Shown here: positions 32,780-45,016 of the stretch, piece by piece
How the letters are laid out: every line of letters begins with the position of its first letter
How positions within the stretch are numbered: position 1 is the first letter of the stretch
Source: Mycetocola_A sp015752285
GTDB lineage: Bacteria; Actinomycetota; Actinomycetes; Actinomycetales; Microbacteriaceae
Assembly (NCBI RefSeq): GCF_015752285.1
Contig: NZ_JADOUY010000004.1
Location: forward strand, 1-64,000
Direction: 5' to 3'
DNA: 64,000 nt
Translations under genes and position numbers: made by a program
Notes under the pieces: generated by a model
What the model was told of the DNA's origin: nothing
Database searches by the model: none
What the model saw: the letters and a program-made list of their open reading frames with translations, nothing else

Positions 32780-33655
32780 TCAGCGCCCCCCGCGGACCTG
32801 GAAGATGCTCTGCGCTGGCGGCGGCGACGGCACCGCTGTCGTGTCGGTGACGACCTGTGCTCCCGAGATGAACTGGCGCAGTTCCTCACCGGCTACAGCC
32901 TTCGCTGGATGCGGGCCGCCGGCCAAGAGGCGGGGGATGAAGTCCATCGGCAGTTCGGTGTTCGACCCGACGACGACCACATTGCCGAAGCGGCGTCCTT
33001 TGAGGATCTGGGTCTCGGCGAGCAGCGCCACATGGCCGACGGCCTCGCTGATCGTCGCGGCCTGGCCGCGTGCATAGCCGAGCCCCGGGCCGTCTGCCAC
33101 GTTCACGACGAGGATGCCGTCGGGTTTGAGCAGAGCGGCCACCTCGCGGTAGAACTCGATGCTCGTGACGTGGGCGGGAGTGCGCGCGCCCGAGAAGATG
33201 TCGACGACCACGAGGTCCACGCTTCCGGTGAGACCGCCGGGCAGGCGCCCGAGAACCTCGCGTGCATCGCCGTAGCGCACACGGATCGCCGCGCGTTTCG
33301 ACCAGGGGAGGTGTTCGCGCACGAAGTCGACGAGATCCTGCTCGAGCTCGACGACCTGCTGCCTGCTGCCCGGCCTCGTCGCGTCGACGTAGCGAGGGAG
33401 GGTGAGCGCACCGGCTCCGAGGTGCACAGCGGTGATGGGTTCGCCCGGCGCCCTCACCTCGTCGATCACGTGGCCGATGCGCTGGATGTATTCGAAGAAC
33501 AGGCTCGTCGGGTCATCGAGGTTCACGTGGGACTGCGGTGTTCCGTCGACCACGAGCTGGAAGCTGCCTGGAACGAACCGGTCTGCTTCGATCACGGCGG
33601 TGTGACCGCTCGACGCCAGTCGGATGCTGGGGTTGTCGGTGTCTCTCTGCGCCAT
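32780..33655 (-). CDS. Spermidine synthase-like (polyamine aminopropyltransferase family) protein
   Basis: A 291-residue Rossmann-fold transferase. AVHLGAGALTLPRYVDATRPGSRQ is the nucleotide-binding loop, VELEQDLVDFV the acidic ribose-binding strand, and VDLVVVDIFSGARTPAHVTS the catalytic-region strand. It is like the fused-spermidine-synthase soluble domain common in actinobacteria, but without the membrane part and with no polyamine genes nearby, so the true substrate is open; it may be a general SAM-dependent enzyme. ATG at 33655 lies six bases after TAGGCT with no Shine-Dalgarno. Confidence 0.82.
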   Translation of the reverse strand: MAQRDTDNPSIRLASSGHTAVIEADRFVPGSFQLVVDGTPQSHVNLDDPTSLFFEYIQRIGHVIDEVRAPGEPITAVHLGAGALTLPRYVDATRPGSRQQVVELEQDLVDFVREHLPWSKRAAIRVRYGDAREVLGRLPGGLTGSVDLVVVDIFSGARTPAHVTSIEFYREVAALLKPDGILVVNVADGPGLGYARGQAATISEAVGHVALLAETQILKGRRFGNVVVVGSNTELPMDFIPRLLAGGPHPAKAVAGEELRQFISGAQVVTDTTAVPSPPPAQSIFQVRGGR

Positions 33656-33661
33656 GCGTCG

Positions 33662-33667
33662 AGCCTA
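33662..33667 (-). promoter_or_regulatory. Probable -10 box of the spermidine-synthase-like operon
   Basis: TAGGCT on the minus strand, six bases before the ATG at 33655. Confidence 0.5.
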
Positions 33668-33781
33668 CCTGCGCCACCGTCGGAGAATCGTGGGATCTGC
33701 GGAGTGAACGGGTCGAACGGGCCTGATCGTGCGCGAATTCGCGAGGTTCGGAACACCGCTGCGCTGCACACCGCTCGCGGC

Positions 33782-33787
33782 TAACCT
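33782..33787 (+). promoter_or_regulatory. Probable -10 box of pxpABC
   Basis: TAACCT, then six bases and the ATG of pxpA at 33794. With the minus-strand box at 33662-33667 it gives two divergent, apparently leaderless promoters in a 138-base gap. Confidence 0.5.
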
Positions 33788-33793
33788 GAGAGC

Positions 33794-34549
33794 ATGCGGG
33801 TCGACCTGAACTGCGATCTCGGCGAGACGGTGGATGGCGTCCCGACCGCAGACGATGCTGCCCTGTTTCCGCTGATCACGAGCGCGAACATCGCCTGCGG
33901 ATTCCACGCGGGTGATGGCGACACGATGCTGTCGTCGTGCCTGCTCGCCGTCGAGCACGGGGTGAGCGTCGGAGCCCACGTCTCCTACCGGGACCGGGCG
34001 CACTTCGGCCGGGCGGACCTCGAGATCCTTCCTGCCGTGCTCATCGACGAGACCATCGAACAACTCGAGGCGCTCGCCACCGCAGCGGAGAAGGCGGGAA
34101 CTCGCATCCGTTATGTGAAGCCGCACGGTGCTCTCTACAACCGCATCGTCCACGACGAACGGCGAGCGGATGCCGTTGCCGCGGCGATCGCGCAGTTCGC
34201 GCCCGGGCTCGCGCTGATGGGGCTCTCCGGCTCTCGGGTCGCTGCTGCGGCGGCAGCACACGGGCTCCCGTTCCTGCGGGAGGCCTTCGTCGACCGTGCC
34301 TACCAGCGCAACGGATCGCTGGCACCGCGAAAGTGGCCCGGCGCGGTGCTGCACGGCGAGAGCGAGATTGCCGAACGCGCGGTGGCCATGGTCACCGAGG
34401 GGACCGTGCGCGCGCTCGACGGATCCGTTCTGCGGGTCGAGGTCGACTCCCTCTGCGTGCACGGCGACACCACCGATGCCGTCGCGATGGCTCGCGCGGT
34501 GCGGCGGGCGCTCGCCGCGGCCGGCGTCGAGGTGAGGGCTGCAGTATGA
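33794..34549 (+). CDS. pxpA: 5-oxoprolinase subunit PxpA (LamB/YcsF family)
   Basis: A 251-residue subunit of the ATP-dependent 5-oxoprolinase that opens pyroglutamate to glutamate. The family opening MRVDLNCDLGETVDGVPTAD and the motifs ANIACGFHAGDGDTM, GAHVSYRD, YVKPHGALYN and EAFVDRAYQ are all present, including the Asp/His residues of the active centre. First of three coupled genes; the next start overlaps its stop (ATGA). The enzyme clears 5-oxoproline formed from glutamine or glutamyl peptides. Confidence 0.95.
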   Translation: MRVDLNCDLGETVDGVPTADDAALFPLITSANIACGFHAGDGDTMLSSCLLAVEHGVSVGAHVSYRDRAHFGRADLEILPAVLIDETIEQLEALATAAEKAGTRIRYVKPHGALYNRIVHDERRADAVAAAIAQFAPGLALMGLSGSRVAAAAAAHGLPFLREAFVDRAYQRNGSLAPRKWPGAVLHGESEIAERAVAMVTEGTVRALDGSVLRVEVDSLCVHGDTTDAVAMARAVRRALAAAGVEVRAAV

Positions 34550-35163
34550 GCGGTGTCCATCCGGTCGGCGATCGTGCCGTTCTTCTCGACTGCGACGACC
34601 TCGACGCGGTCATCGCCATGCACGCCGGGCTGCTGGCCAGCCGGCCACACGGTGTGATCGACATCGTCCCTGCCGCTCGCACCGTGCTCGTGAGTTTCGA
34701 TCCCGCCGTGCTGGCATCGGAGCAGGTGACCGCCTGGCTCCGCACGACCATGCCGATCGTGCCCGCATTCCGGGTCGGTGAGGAGCCGGTGACCATCGAC
34801 GTTCACTACACGGGGGAGGACCTCCTGGAGGTCGCGGCGCTGCTCCGGCTCAGCGAGCGGGAGGTCGTCGACCTGCACACGGCATCCGTCTGGCGCGTGG
34901 CCTTCGTCGGATTCGCGCCGGGATTCGGCTATCTCGTGACCGACCACGAGCGGTTGACCGTGCCGCGGCGCACCAGTCCGCGCACCACGGTTCCCGCGGG
35001 CTCCGTGGCGCTCGCCGGGAAGTTCAGCGGCGTCTACCCGCGCCCGTCTCCCGGTGGCTGGCAGCTGATCGGCAGCACCGATGCCGTGATGTGGGACGAG
35101 ACGGCGACTGAGCCTGCGCTCCTCGTGCCCGGTCGCGTCGTGCGGTTCCGGGAGGCGTCATGA
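34546..35163 (+). CDS. pxpB: 5-oxoprolinase subunit PxpB (allophanate hydrolase subunit 1 family)
   Basis: A 205-residue subunit. The segments HPVGDRAVLLDCDD, VWRVAFVGFAPGFGYL and VPRRTSPRTTVPAGSVALAGKFSGVYPRPSPGGWQLIG are the family signature (FxPGFxYL and PGGWxLIG). Start set by the ATGA overlap with pxpA, and the stop overlaps pxpC in the same way. Family names such as allophanate hydrolase subunit are older labels; with pxpA and pxpC adjacent the oxoprolinase role is secure. Confidence 0.94.
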   Translation: MSGVHPVGDRAVLLDCDDLDAVIAMHAGLLASRPHGVIDIVPAARTVLVSFDPAVLASEQVTAWLRTTMPIVPAFRVGEEPVTIDVHYTGEDLLEVAALLRLSEREVVDLHTASVWRVAFVGFAPGFGYLVTDHERLTVPRRTSPRTTVPAGSVALAGKFSGVYPRPSPGGWQLIGSTDAVMWDETATEPALLVPGRVVRFREAS

Positions 35164-36023
35164 GTGGCTTCACCGTGATCTCTTCGGGACCGCTCACCAC
35201 TGTGCAGGACCTCGGCCGGCCCGGATTCGCGGCGATCGGCGTGAGCGGTTCCGGTGCGCTCGATCGGAGGGCGCTGAGGCTGGGCAACCGGCTCGTCGGC
35301 AATGCGGAGGATGCTGCCGGGCTCGAAATCACGGTCGGTGGATTTTCTGCGCTGTTCGACACTGATGTCTGGATCGCGGTCACAGGCGCGTGGGGCGCTG
35401 TGAGCGTGGCGGGGCATCCGATCGATCCGAATCACCCGGTCGAGGTGACGGCCGGAAGCCTGCTCGAGATCGGTCAGGCGAGCGCGGGAGTGCGCTACTA
35501 CCTCGCGGTGCGCGGCGGGATCGACGCGACCGTCGTTCTCGGGTCGCGGTCCCGCGATGTGCTCGCGGGGATCGGCCCTGCGCCCGTCGCCGACGGCGAC
35601 CTGGTCGCTTTCGGGCGGCAGCAGGCGGCGCCCGTGCCAGGGCTCGACTTCGCCCCGTGGGGTCCGCCGTCCCTCGGAACGGTGGATGTTCCGTTGCACG
35701 TGGGCCCGCGCGAGAGCTGGTTCCCTCCGGCCGCCCGTGAGGCTCTGTTCTCGACGACCTGGACCCTCAGCGCCGCGTCGAACCGGGTCGGGGCGCGGCT
35801 CGATGGTCCGCCGATCGAGAGGCTCGACCTCGGCGAGCTGCCGAGTGAGGGAATGGTCGCGGGTGCCATCCAGGTGGCGCCGTCCGGGCAGCCGACCGTG
35901 CTGCTCGCCGACCACCCGGTGACCGGTGGGTATCCGGTGATCGCGGTCGTGGCATCCGCTGCGCTCGACGTGTTCGCGCAGGTGCGTCCTGGCCAGGGGC
36001 TGCGGTTCAAGCACGCTCGCTGA
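35160..36023 (+). CDS. pxpC: 5-oxoprolinase subunit PxpC (biotin-dependent carboxyltransferase-like family)
   Basis: A 287-residue subunit. FTVISSGPLTTVQDLGRPGFAAIGVSGSGALDRRALRLGN, with the conserved QDxGRxG motif, opens the protein; ALEITVGG-like GLEITVGGF, RYYLAVRGGIDATVVLGSRSRD and MVAGAIQVAPSGQPTVLLADHPVTGGYP follow. It is the last gene of pxpABC. The operon ends 13 bases before a palindromic repeat shared with the other side of the next gene. Confidence 0.94.
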   Translation: MSGFTVISSGPLTTVQDLGRPGFAAIGVSGSGALDRRALRLGNRLVGNAEDAAGLEITVGGFSALFDTDVWIAVTGAWGAVSVAGHPIDPNHPVEVTAGSLLEIGQASAGVRYYLAVRGGIDATVVLGSRSRDVLAGIGPAPVADGDLVAFGRQQAAPVPGLDFAPWGPPSLGTVDVPLHVGPRESWFPPAAREALFSTTWTLSAASNRVGARLDGPPIERLDLGELPSEGMVAGAIQVAPSGQPTVLLADHPVTGGYPVIAVVASAALDVFAQVRPGQGLRFKHAR

Positions 36024-36035
36024 TCGCTTCTTCAT

Positions 36036-36098
36036 CGCGAGTTGCTGGGTTTGAGGGGTCCCGCCGCACCTCCACCACCTCAAACCCAGCAACTCGCG
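36036..36098. repeat. Palindromic repeat, copy 1 (perfect 21-bp arms)
   Basis: The left arm at 36036-36056 begins CGCGAGTTGCTGGGTTTG; the right arm at 36078-36098 is its exact complement over 21 bases, with a 21-base centre. It lies between the convergent ends of pxpC and the DUF559 gene and could end transcription from both. The same arm sequence recurs at 37161. Confidence 0.9.
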
Positions 36099-36101
36099 GG
36101 C

Positions 36102-37061
36102 CTAGAGGCCACGAGCACGGATGTGCGCGTTGATGCGGGCGATCAGATTGCGGGGGTCCTTCAGATCCGCCTGCGTCACCCGGATCACTCTCCACCCCGC
36201 GTCCTCGAGGTTTCGGACTCGTTCGATGTCGCGCTGCCACTGATCGGGATCCAGAAGATGCTGCAGGCCCTCGTATTCGAGGATCAGGCCGTACTGGCGA
36301 TAGAGCAGGTCGGCACGTGCGATGAAACGCCCGGACGCGTCGAAGACGTCGACATTGACCTCAGGTTCAGGCAGCCCTGCGAAGACGAGCTCAATTCGAA
36401 GGATCGATTCCTTCGGTGACTCTGCACGGTCGTTGAGAAGGGGCAGGGCCAGGCGCAAATTCTTGACGCCCCGCTGTCCCTTCTGGGCTGCGACGGCATC
36501 GGCGAGGCGACCGATCGATGTCAGAGGATCGTCGCGCCGGATGAGGTAGTCGCCCGCAGCCACGAGATCAGGAAGGCGGAGCTCCCGAGCGAGGTCGCAC
36601 CAGGTTCGCTCCGGTGACGTCATCCACCCGGCGTCACCGGCGATGACCTGCCGCGGGTCGATGGTGTAGCTGTGTCCAATGGCGCCGATGACCTGTACGG
36701 CGCGGCAATCGTCAGGCAACCCGATGTGGAGCCGGCGATCAGATGACACGCGGTAGGGGAGCGGAATCCCCTGGAGAAGCGCGGCGGTCGGCCCGCAATA
36801 GAAGGCGCCGCCAGGCATCCGCAGCCTGTAAGCGGTGCACAGGGCGAGATTCTCTTCGCGGTGCCGGGAGAAGACGATCATCCAGTCGGTGAGCGATTGC
36901 GGGGGAGCGAGGGGCGAACGGGTGGGCATGCGGATGCCGGCGAAGGGCTTCATGAGATCGGCGGCGCCGAGGCGGCCGCGCGTTACCCCAAGCGAAAGCG
37001 CATCGGCCACGGTGAAAGGGCCGCGACCGAGAGCGGTCGGAAGTGGTTTGCGTGCAGTCAT
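36102..37061 (-). CDS. DUF559 (Vsr-like endonuclease fold) protein
   Basis: A 319-residue protein. The N-terminal ~50 residues resemble the small winged-helix domain that leads many actinobacterial AbiEi/DUF559 proteins (RGPFTVADALSLGVTRGRLGAADL). The C-terminal ~100 residues are the nuclease-like fold: NVDVFDASGRFIARADLLYRQYGLILEYEGLQHL, a PD-(D/E)xK-type core (D in ARADL, E in LEYEG), then DQWQRDIERVRNLEDAGWRVIRVT. The start ATG at 37061 removes an unrelated in-frame extension. It stands alone, flanked on both sides by copies of one palindrome. Function unknown; a mobile or defence role is possible. Confidence 0.82.
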   Translation of the reverse strand: MTARKPLPTALGRGPFTVADALSLGVTRGRLGAADLMKPFAGIRMPTRSPLAPPQSLTDWMIVFSRHREENLALCTAYRLRMPGGAFYCGPTAALLQGIPLPYRVSSDRRLHIGLPDDCRAVQVIGAIGHSYTIDPRQVIAGDAGWMTSPERTWCDLARELRLPDLVAAGDYLIRRDDPLTSIGRLADAVAAQKGQRGVKNLRLALPLLNDRAESPKESILRIELVFAGLPEPEVNVDVFDASGRFIARADLLYRQYGLILEYEGLQHLLDPDQWQRDIERVRNLEDAGWRVIRVTQADLKDPRNLIARINAHIRARGL

Positions 37062-37160
37062 GCCGACAGCGTCGCCGATCGCAGTGGTCCGAACCTCCGC
37101 TGAGCAATTTCTGTGAATCAACGGTTGGCCGACGATCGCTGTGCAGGGGACAGAAAAGGC

Positions 37161-37223
37161 CGCGAGTTGCCGGGTTTGCAGGGTCCTGACGGCCTCGGAC
37201 CCCTGCAAAGTCAGCAACTCGCG
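37161..37223. repeat. Palindromic repeat, copy 2 (imperfect)
   Basis: The left arm CGCGAGTTGCCGGGTTTG starts at 37161 and continues GCAGGGTCC; the right arm at 37197-37223 ends TCAGCAACTCGCG. Arms of 26 and 27 bases pair with a few mismatches. The first 18 bases differ from copy 1 at a single position. It lies between the DUF559 gene start and the rpoB promoter. Confidence 0.85.
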
Positions 37224-37265
37224 GGGTGTTATACCGCAGCGACGGATGCTCGTCAAGGATCGTGC

Positions 37266-37294
37266 TGGACACGGCGCGTCAGAAGGCCTATAGT
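37266..37294 (+). promoter_or_regulatory. Promoter of the rpoBC operon
   Basis: A -35 box TGGACA (37266-37271), a 17-base spacer and a -10 box TATAGT (37289-37294): near-consensus for the housekeeping sigma factor. It gives a leader of about 150 bases before rpoB. The leader holds a small hairpin TCTTTC-TCAA-GAAAGA at 37351-37366 followed by a short T run, which might pause or attenuate transcription. Confidence 0.75.
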
Positions 37295-37450
37295 TGATCT
37301 TTGCGCTCCCAGACGTTCCCCATGCCTTCATATTGCGGTCGGCCAGTGTTTCTTTCTCAAGAAAGACGCACCATTTTTGATGGCGTTTGACGAGTTCTCC
37401 ATTACTACCAGTAACTAGAGCCTGTACGAGGGCCCACGGAGGTTATTTCC

Positions 37451-40400
37451 TTGGCTGCTGCGCGCAACGCATCCACCAACTCACCCCAGAACGGCCGCGA
37501 CGCTTCGCGTCTGTCGTTCGCGAAGATCACCGACACCCTGACGGTTCCGGATCTGCTTGCTTTGCAGACCGAGAGCTTTGACTGGCTCGTGGGCAACGAC
37601 GTGTGGAAATCACGCGTCGCAGAAGCCACGAAGGCCGGCCGCCAGGACCTGCCGACTCACTCCGGCCTCGACGAGATCTTCGAGGAGATCTCGCCCATCG
37701 AGGACCTCGGCGAGACGATGCAGCTGAGCTTCACCAGCCCCTTCCTGGAGCCGGAGAAGTATTCGATCGACGAGTGCAAGGAGCGTGGCAAGACCTACGC
37801 CGCTCCGCTCTACGTCGAGGCCGAGTTCATGAACCACCTCACCGGTGAGATCAAGACTCAGACCGTGTTCATGGGCGACTTCCCGCTCATGACCGAAAAG
37901 GGCACGTTCATCATCAACGGCACCGAGCGTGTCGTCGTGTCCCAGCTCGTCCGCAGCCCCGGTGTCTACTTCGACCGCAACCAGGAGAAGACGTCTGACA
38001 AGGACATCTTCTCCGCTCGCATCATCCCGAGCCGCGGAGCCTGGCTCGAGTTCGAGATCGACAAGCGTGACCAGGTCGGCGTTCGCATCGACCGCAAGCG
38101 CAAGCAGTCGGTCACCGTGTTCCTCAAGGCCCTCGGCCTGACGAGCGAAGACATCCTCGAGAAGTTCAAGGGCTTCGAGTCGATCGAGCTCACCCTCGAG
38201 AAGGACACGATCCTCACCAAGGAAGATGCGCTCCGCGACATCTACCGCAAGCTCCGTCCAGGAGAGCAGGTCGCCGCTGAGGCCGCCCGTGCCCTCCTCG
38301 ACAACTTCTACTTCAACGGCAAGCGCTACGACCTGGCCAAGGTCGGTCGTTACAAGATCAACAAGAAGCTCGGCCTCGACGCCCCGCTGAGCGACTCGGT
38401 CCTGACCGTCGACGACATCGTCGAGACGATCAAGTACCTCGTTCGCCTGCACTCGGGTGAGACCAGCTTCACCGGTCTGCGCGACGGCAAGAAGGCCGAC
38501 ATCCGCCTCGACATCGACGACATCGACAACTTCGGTAACCGTCGTATCCGCGCCGTCGGCGAGCTCATCCAGAACCAGGTCCGCACCGGTCTCTCCCGCA
38601 TGGAGCGTGTCGTCCGCGAGCGCATGACCACGCAGGACATCGAAGCGATCACCCCGCAGACCCTGATCAACGTGCGCCCCGTCGTCGCCGCGATCAAGGA
38701 GTTCTTCGGAACATCGCAGCTGTCACAGTTCATGGACCAGAACAACCCGCTCGCCGGCCTCACCCACAAGCGCCGCCTGTCGGCTCTTGGCCCCGGTGGT
38801 CTGTCACGTGAGCGTGCAGGCGTCGAGGTGCGAGACGTTCACCCGTCCCACTACGGCCGCATGTGCCCGATCGAAACTCCTGAAGGCCCGAACATCGGTC
38901 TGATCGGTTCGCTCGCATCGTTCGCCCGCATCAACGCATTCGGTTTCATCGAGACCCCGTACCGTCGCGTCGTCGACGGACTGGTCACGAAGGACATCGA
39001 CTACCTCACGGCAATGGAAGAGGACGACTTCATCGTCGCCCAGGCCAACGCGCCGCTGAAGGCAGACGGCCGCTTCACCGAAGACCGCGTCCTCGCTCGC
39101 CGTAAGGGTGGAGAGGTCGACCTCTTCCCCGCAGGTGAGATCGGCTACATGGATGTCTCGCCGCGCCAGATGGTGTCGGTCGCGACGAGCCTCATTCCGT
39201 TCCTCGAGCACGACGACGCGAACCGCGCACTCATGGGTGCCAACATGCAGCGTCAGGCAGTTCCGCTGCTCCGTTCGGAGTCGCCGATCGTCGGAACCGG
39301 TATGGAGGGCTACGCAGCCATCGACGCCGGCGACGTGATCACGGCCGAGAAGTCCGGTGTCGTCATGGAGGTGTCGGCCGAGGTCGTCACCGTCCAGCTC
39401 GACGAAGGCGGAACGCAGGAGTACTACCTCCGCAAGTTCGACCGCTCCAACCAGGGCACGAGCTTCAACAACCGCGTGATCGTCTCCGCCGGTGACCGCA
39501 TCGAGGCCGGCGAGGTCATCGCTGACGGCCCCGCGACGGAGAATGGCGAGCTCGCCCTCGGAAAGAACCTGCTCGTGGCATTCATGTCATGGGAAGGCCA
39601 CAACTTCGAGGACGCAATCATCCTGAGCCAGAACCTGGTGAAGGACGACACTCTCTCCTCGATTCACATCGAAGAGTATGAAGTCGACTCGCGCGACACC
39701 AAGCTGGGCAAGGAAGAGATCACCCGTGACCTTCCGAACGTCAGCCCGGAGCTCCTGAAGGACCTCGACGAGCGCGGAATCATCCGCATCGGCGCCGAAG
39801 TCCGTCCAGGTGACATCCTCGTCGGAAAGGTCACGCCGAAGGGCGAGACCGAGCTCTCCGCCGAAGAGCGTCTGCTCCGTGCGATCTTCAACGAGAAGAG
39901 CCGCGAAGTTCGCGACACCTCGCTGAAGGTGCCCCACGGCGAGCGTGGAACGATCATCGCCGTCAAGGAGTTCAACGCCGAAGACGGTGACGACGAGCTC
40001 GGCTCGGGCGTCAACCGCCGCGTCGTCGTCTACATCGCCCAGAAGCGCAAGATCACCGAGGGTGACAAGCTCTCGGGACGTCACGGCAACAAGGGCGTCA
40101 TCTCGAAGATCCTGCCTGTCGAAGACATGCCGTTCCTCGAAGACGGAACCCCTGTCGACATCATCCTCAACCCGCTCGGTATCCCGGGTCGAATGAACTT
40201 CGGCCAGGTCCTCGAACTCCACCTCGGCTGGATCGCTCAGCAGGGTTGGAAGGTCGAAGGCAAGCCGACCTGGGCGAAGAACCTGCCGGCAGAAGCGCAC
40301 GAAGCTGCCCCGGGTACCAAAGTTGCGACGCCGGTGTTCGACGGCGCATCCGAGGAAGAGATCGCCGGTCTTCTCGACTCGACCACCGTCACCCGTGACG

Positions 40401-40942
40401 GCGACCGTCTCATCGGCTCCAGCGGAAAGGCCAACCTGTTCGACGGCCGCTCCGGTGAGCCGTTCCCGATGCCGATCTCGGTCGGTTACATGTACATCCT
40501 CAAGCTGCACCACCTCGTCGACGACAAGATCCACGCTCGTTCGACAGGACCGTACTCGATGATCACCCAGCAGCCGCTGGGTGGTAAGGCACAGTTCGGT
40601 GGCCAGCGCTTCGGTGAGATGGAAGTGTGGGCCCTCGAGGCTTACGGCGCGGCATACGCGCTCCAGGAACTCCTCACCATCAAGAGCGACGACATCCTCG
40701 GCCGCGTGAAGGTGTACGAGGCCATCGTCAAGGGTGAGAACATCCAGGAGCCCGGTATCCCCGAGTCCTTCAAGGTTCTGATCAAGGAAATGCAGTCGCT
40801 CTGCCTGAACGTGGAAGTGCTGTCTGCCGACGGCACCGCGGTCAGCCTGAAAGACACCGACGACGACGCCTTCCGCGCTGCGGAAGAACTCGGAATCAAC
40901 ATTTCCTCCAGGTTCGAGTCCTCGTCAATCGACGAGATCTAA
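37451..40942 (+). CDS. rpoB: DNA-directed RNA polymerase subunit beta
   Basis: A 1163-residue core subunit, the usual actinobacterial length. The rifampicin-binding segment TSQLSQFMDQNNPLAGLTHK has the sensitive residues Asp429, His439 and Ser444 (equivalents of E. coli 516, 526 and 531), followed by RRLSALGPGGL, so no common resistance substitution is present. GPNIGLIGSLA, LSGRHGNKGVISKI and the C-terminal MEVWALEAYGAAYALQE regions are intact. The start is TTG at 37451, with GGAGGT 7 bases upstream. rpoC follows after 45 bases. Confidence 0.98.
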   Translation: MAAARNASTNSPQNGRDASRLSFAKITDTLTVPDLLALQTESFDWLVGNDVWKSRVAEATKAGRQDLPTHSGLDEIFEEISPIEDLGETMQLSFTSPFLEPEKYSIDECKERGKTYAAPLYVEAEFMNHLTGEIKTQTVFMGDFPLMTEKGTFIINGTERVVVSQLVRSPGVYFDRNQEKTSDKDIFSARIIPSRGAWLEFEIDKRDQVGVRIDRKRKQSVTVFLKALGLTSEDILEKFKGFESIELTLEKDTILTKEDALRDIYRKLRPGEQVAAEAARALLDNFYFNGKRYDLAKVGRYKINKKLGLDAPLSDSVLTVDDIVETIKYLVRLHSGETSFTGLRDGKKADIRLDIDDIDNFGNRRIRAVGELIQNQVRTGLSRMERVVRERMTTQDIEAITPQTLINVRPVVAAIKEFFGTSQLSQFMDQNNPLAGLTHKRRLSALGPGGLSRERAGVEVRDVHPSHYGRMCPIETPEGPNIGLIGSLASFARINAFGFIETPYRRVVDGLVTKDIDYLTAMEEDDFIVAQANAPLKADGRFTEDRVLARRKGGEVDLFPAGEIGYMDVSPRQMVSVATSLIPFLEHDDANRALMGANMQRQAVPLLRSESPIVGTGMEGYAAIDAGDVITAEKSGVVMEVSAEVVTVQLDEGGTQEYYLRKFDRSNQGTSFNNRVIVSAGDRIEAGEVIADGPATENGELALGKNLLVAFMSWEGHNFEDAIILSQNLVKDDTLSSIHIEEYEVDSRDTKLGKEEITRDLPNVSPELLKDLDERGIIRIGAEVRPGDILVGKVTPKGETELSAEERLLRAIFNEKSREVRDTSLKVPHGERGTIIAVKEFNAEDGDDELGSGVNRRVVVYIAQKRKITEGDKLSGRHGNKGVISKILPVEDMPFLEDGTPVDIILNPLGIPGRMNFGQVLELHLGWIAQQGWKVEGKPTWAKNLPAEAHEAAPGTKVATPVFDGASEEEIAGLLDSTTVTRDGDRLIGSSGKANLFDGRSGEPFPMPISVGYMYILKLHHLVDDKIHARSTGPYSMITQQPLGGKAQFGGQRFGEMEVWALEAYGAAYALQELLTIKSDDILGRVKVYEAIVKGENIQEPGIPESFKVLIKEMQSLCLNVEVLSADGTAVSLKDTDDDAFRAAEELGINISSRFESSSIDEI

Positions 40943-40987
40943 GCCTGGCCAACAGAAGATTTCAGAGACCTTTCTTTAGGAGAGAAA

Positions 40988-44869
<3,882 letters not shown>

Positions 44870-44889
44870 TCCTGTACTGAACTGACGAG

Positions 44890-44921
44890 AAAGGCCCCGG
44901 CATTGAGCCGGGGCCTTTTTT
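44890..44921 (+). terminator. Rho-independent terminator of rpoBC
   Basis: An 11-bp perfect stem AAGGCCCCGGC / GCCGGGGCCTT around loop ATTGA, followed by TTTTT. It starts 20 bases after the rpoC stop. Confidence 0.95.
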
Positions 44922-44973
44922 GCGGAGCAGGCGATACGTAATTGTGACCTGACCTGCGATGTTTGGTTGTCCC

Positions 44974-44983
44974 CTAGCGCTAG
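44974..44983. promoter_or_regulatory. Short perfect palindrome upstream of the four-cysteine protein gene
   Basis: CTAGCGCTAG, ten bases and fully self-complementary, about 33 bases before the ATG at 45017. CTAG is rare in such GC-rich DNA and here occurs twice in ten bases, which suggests a protein-binding site. No second copy was seen in the window. Confidence 0.3.
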
Positions 44984-45016
44984 TGTTGCGTCGAATCCTC
45001 CGACAGAAGGCGCGCG

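Noticed and set aside
36102..37061. Restriction-modification or toxin-antitoxin system around the DUF559 gene
   Set aside because: No methyltransferase or partner gene is adjacent; the neighbours are pxpC and rpoB.
37451..40942. Rifampicin-resistance mutation in rpoB
   Set aside because: The residues equivalent to E. coli Asp516, His526 and Ser531 are the sensitive ones.
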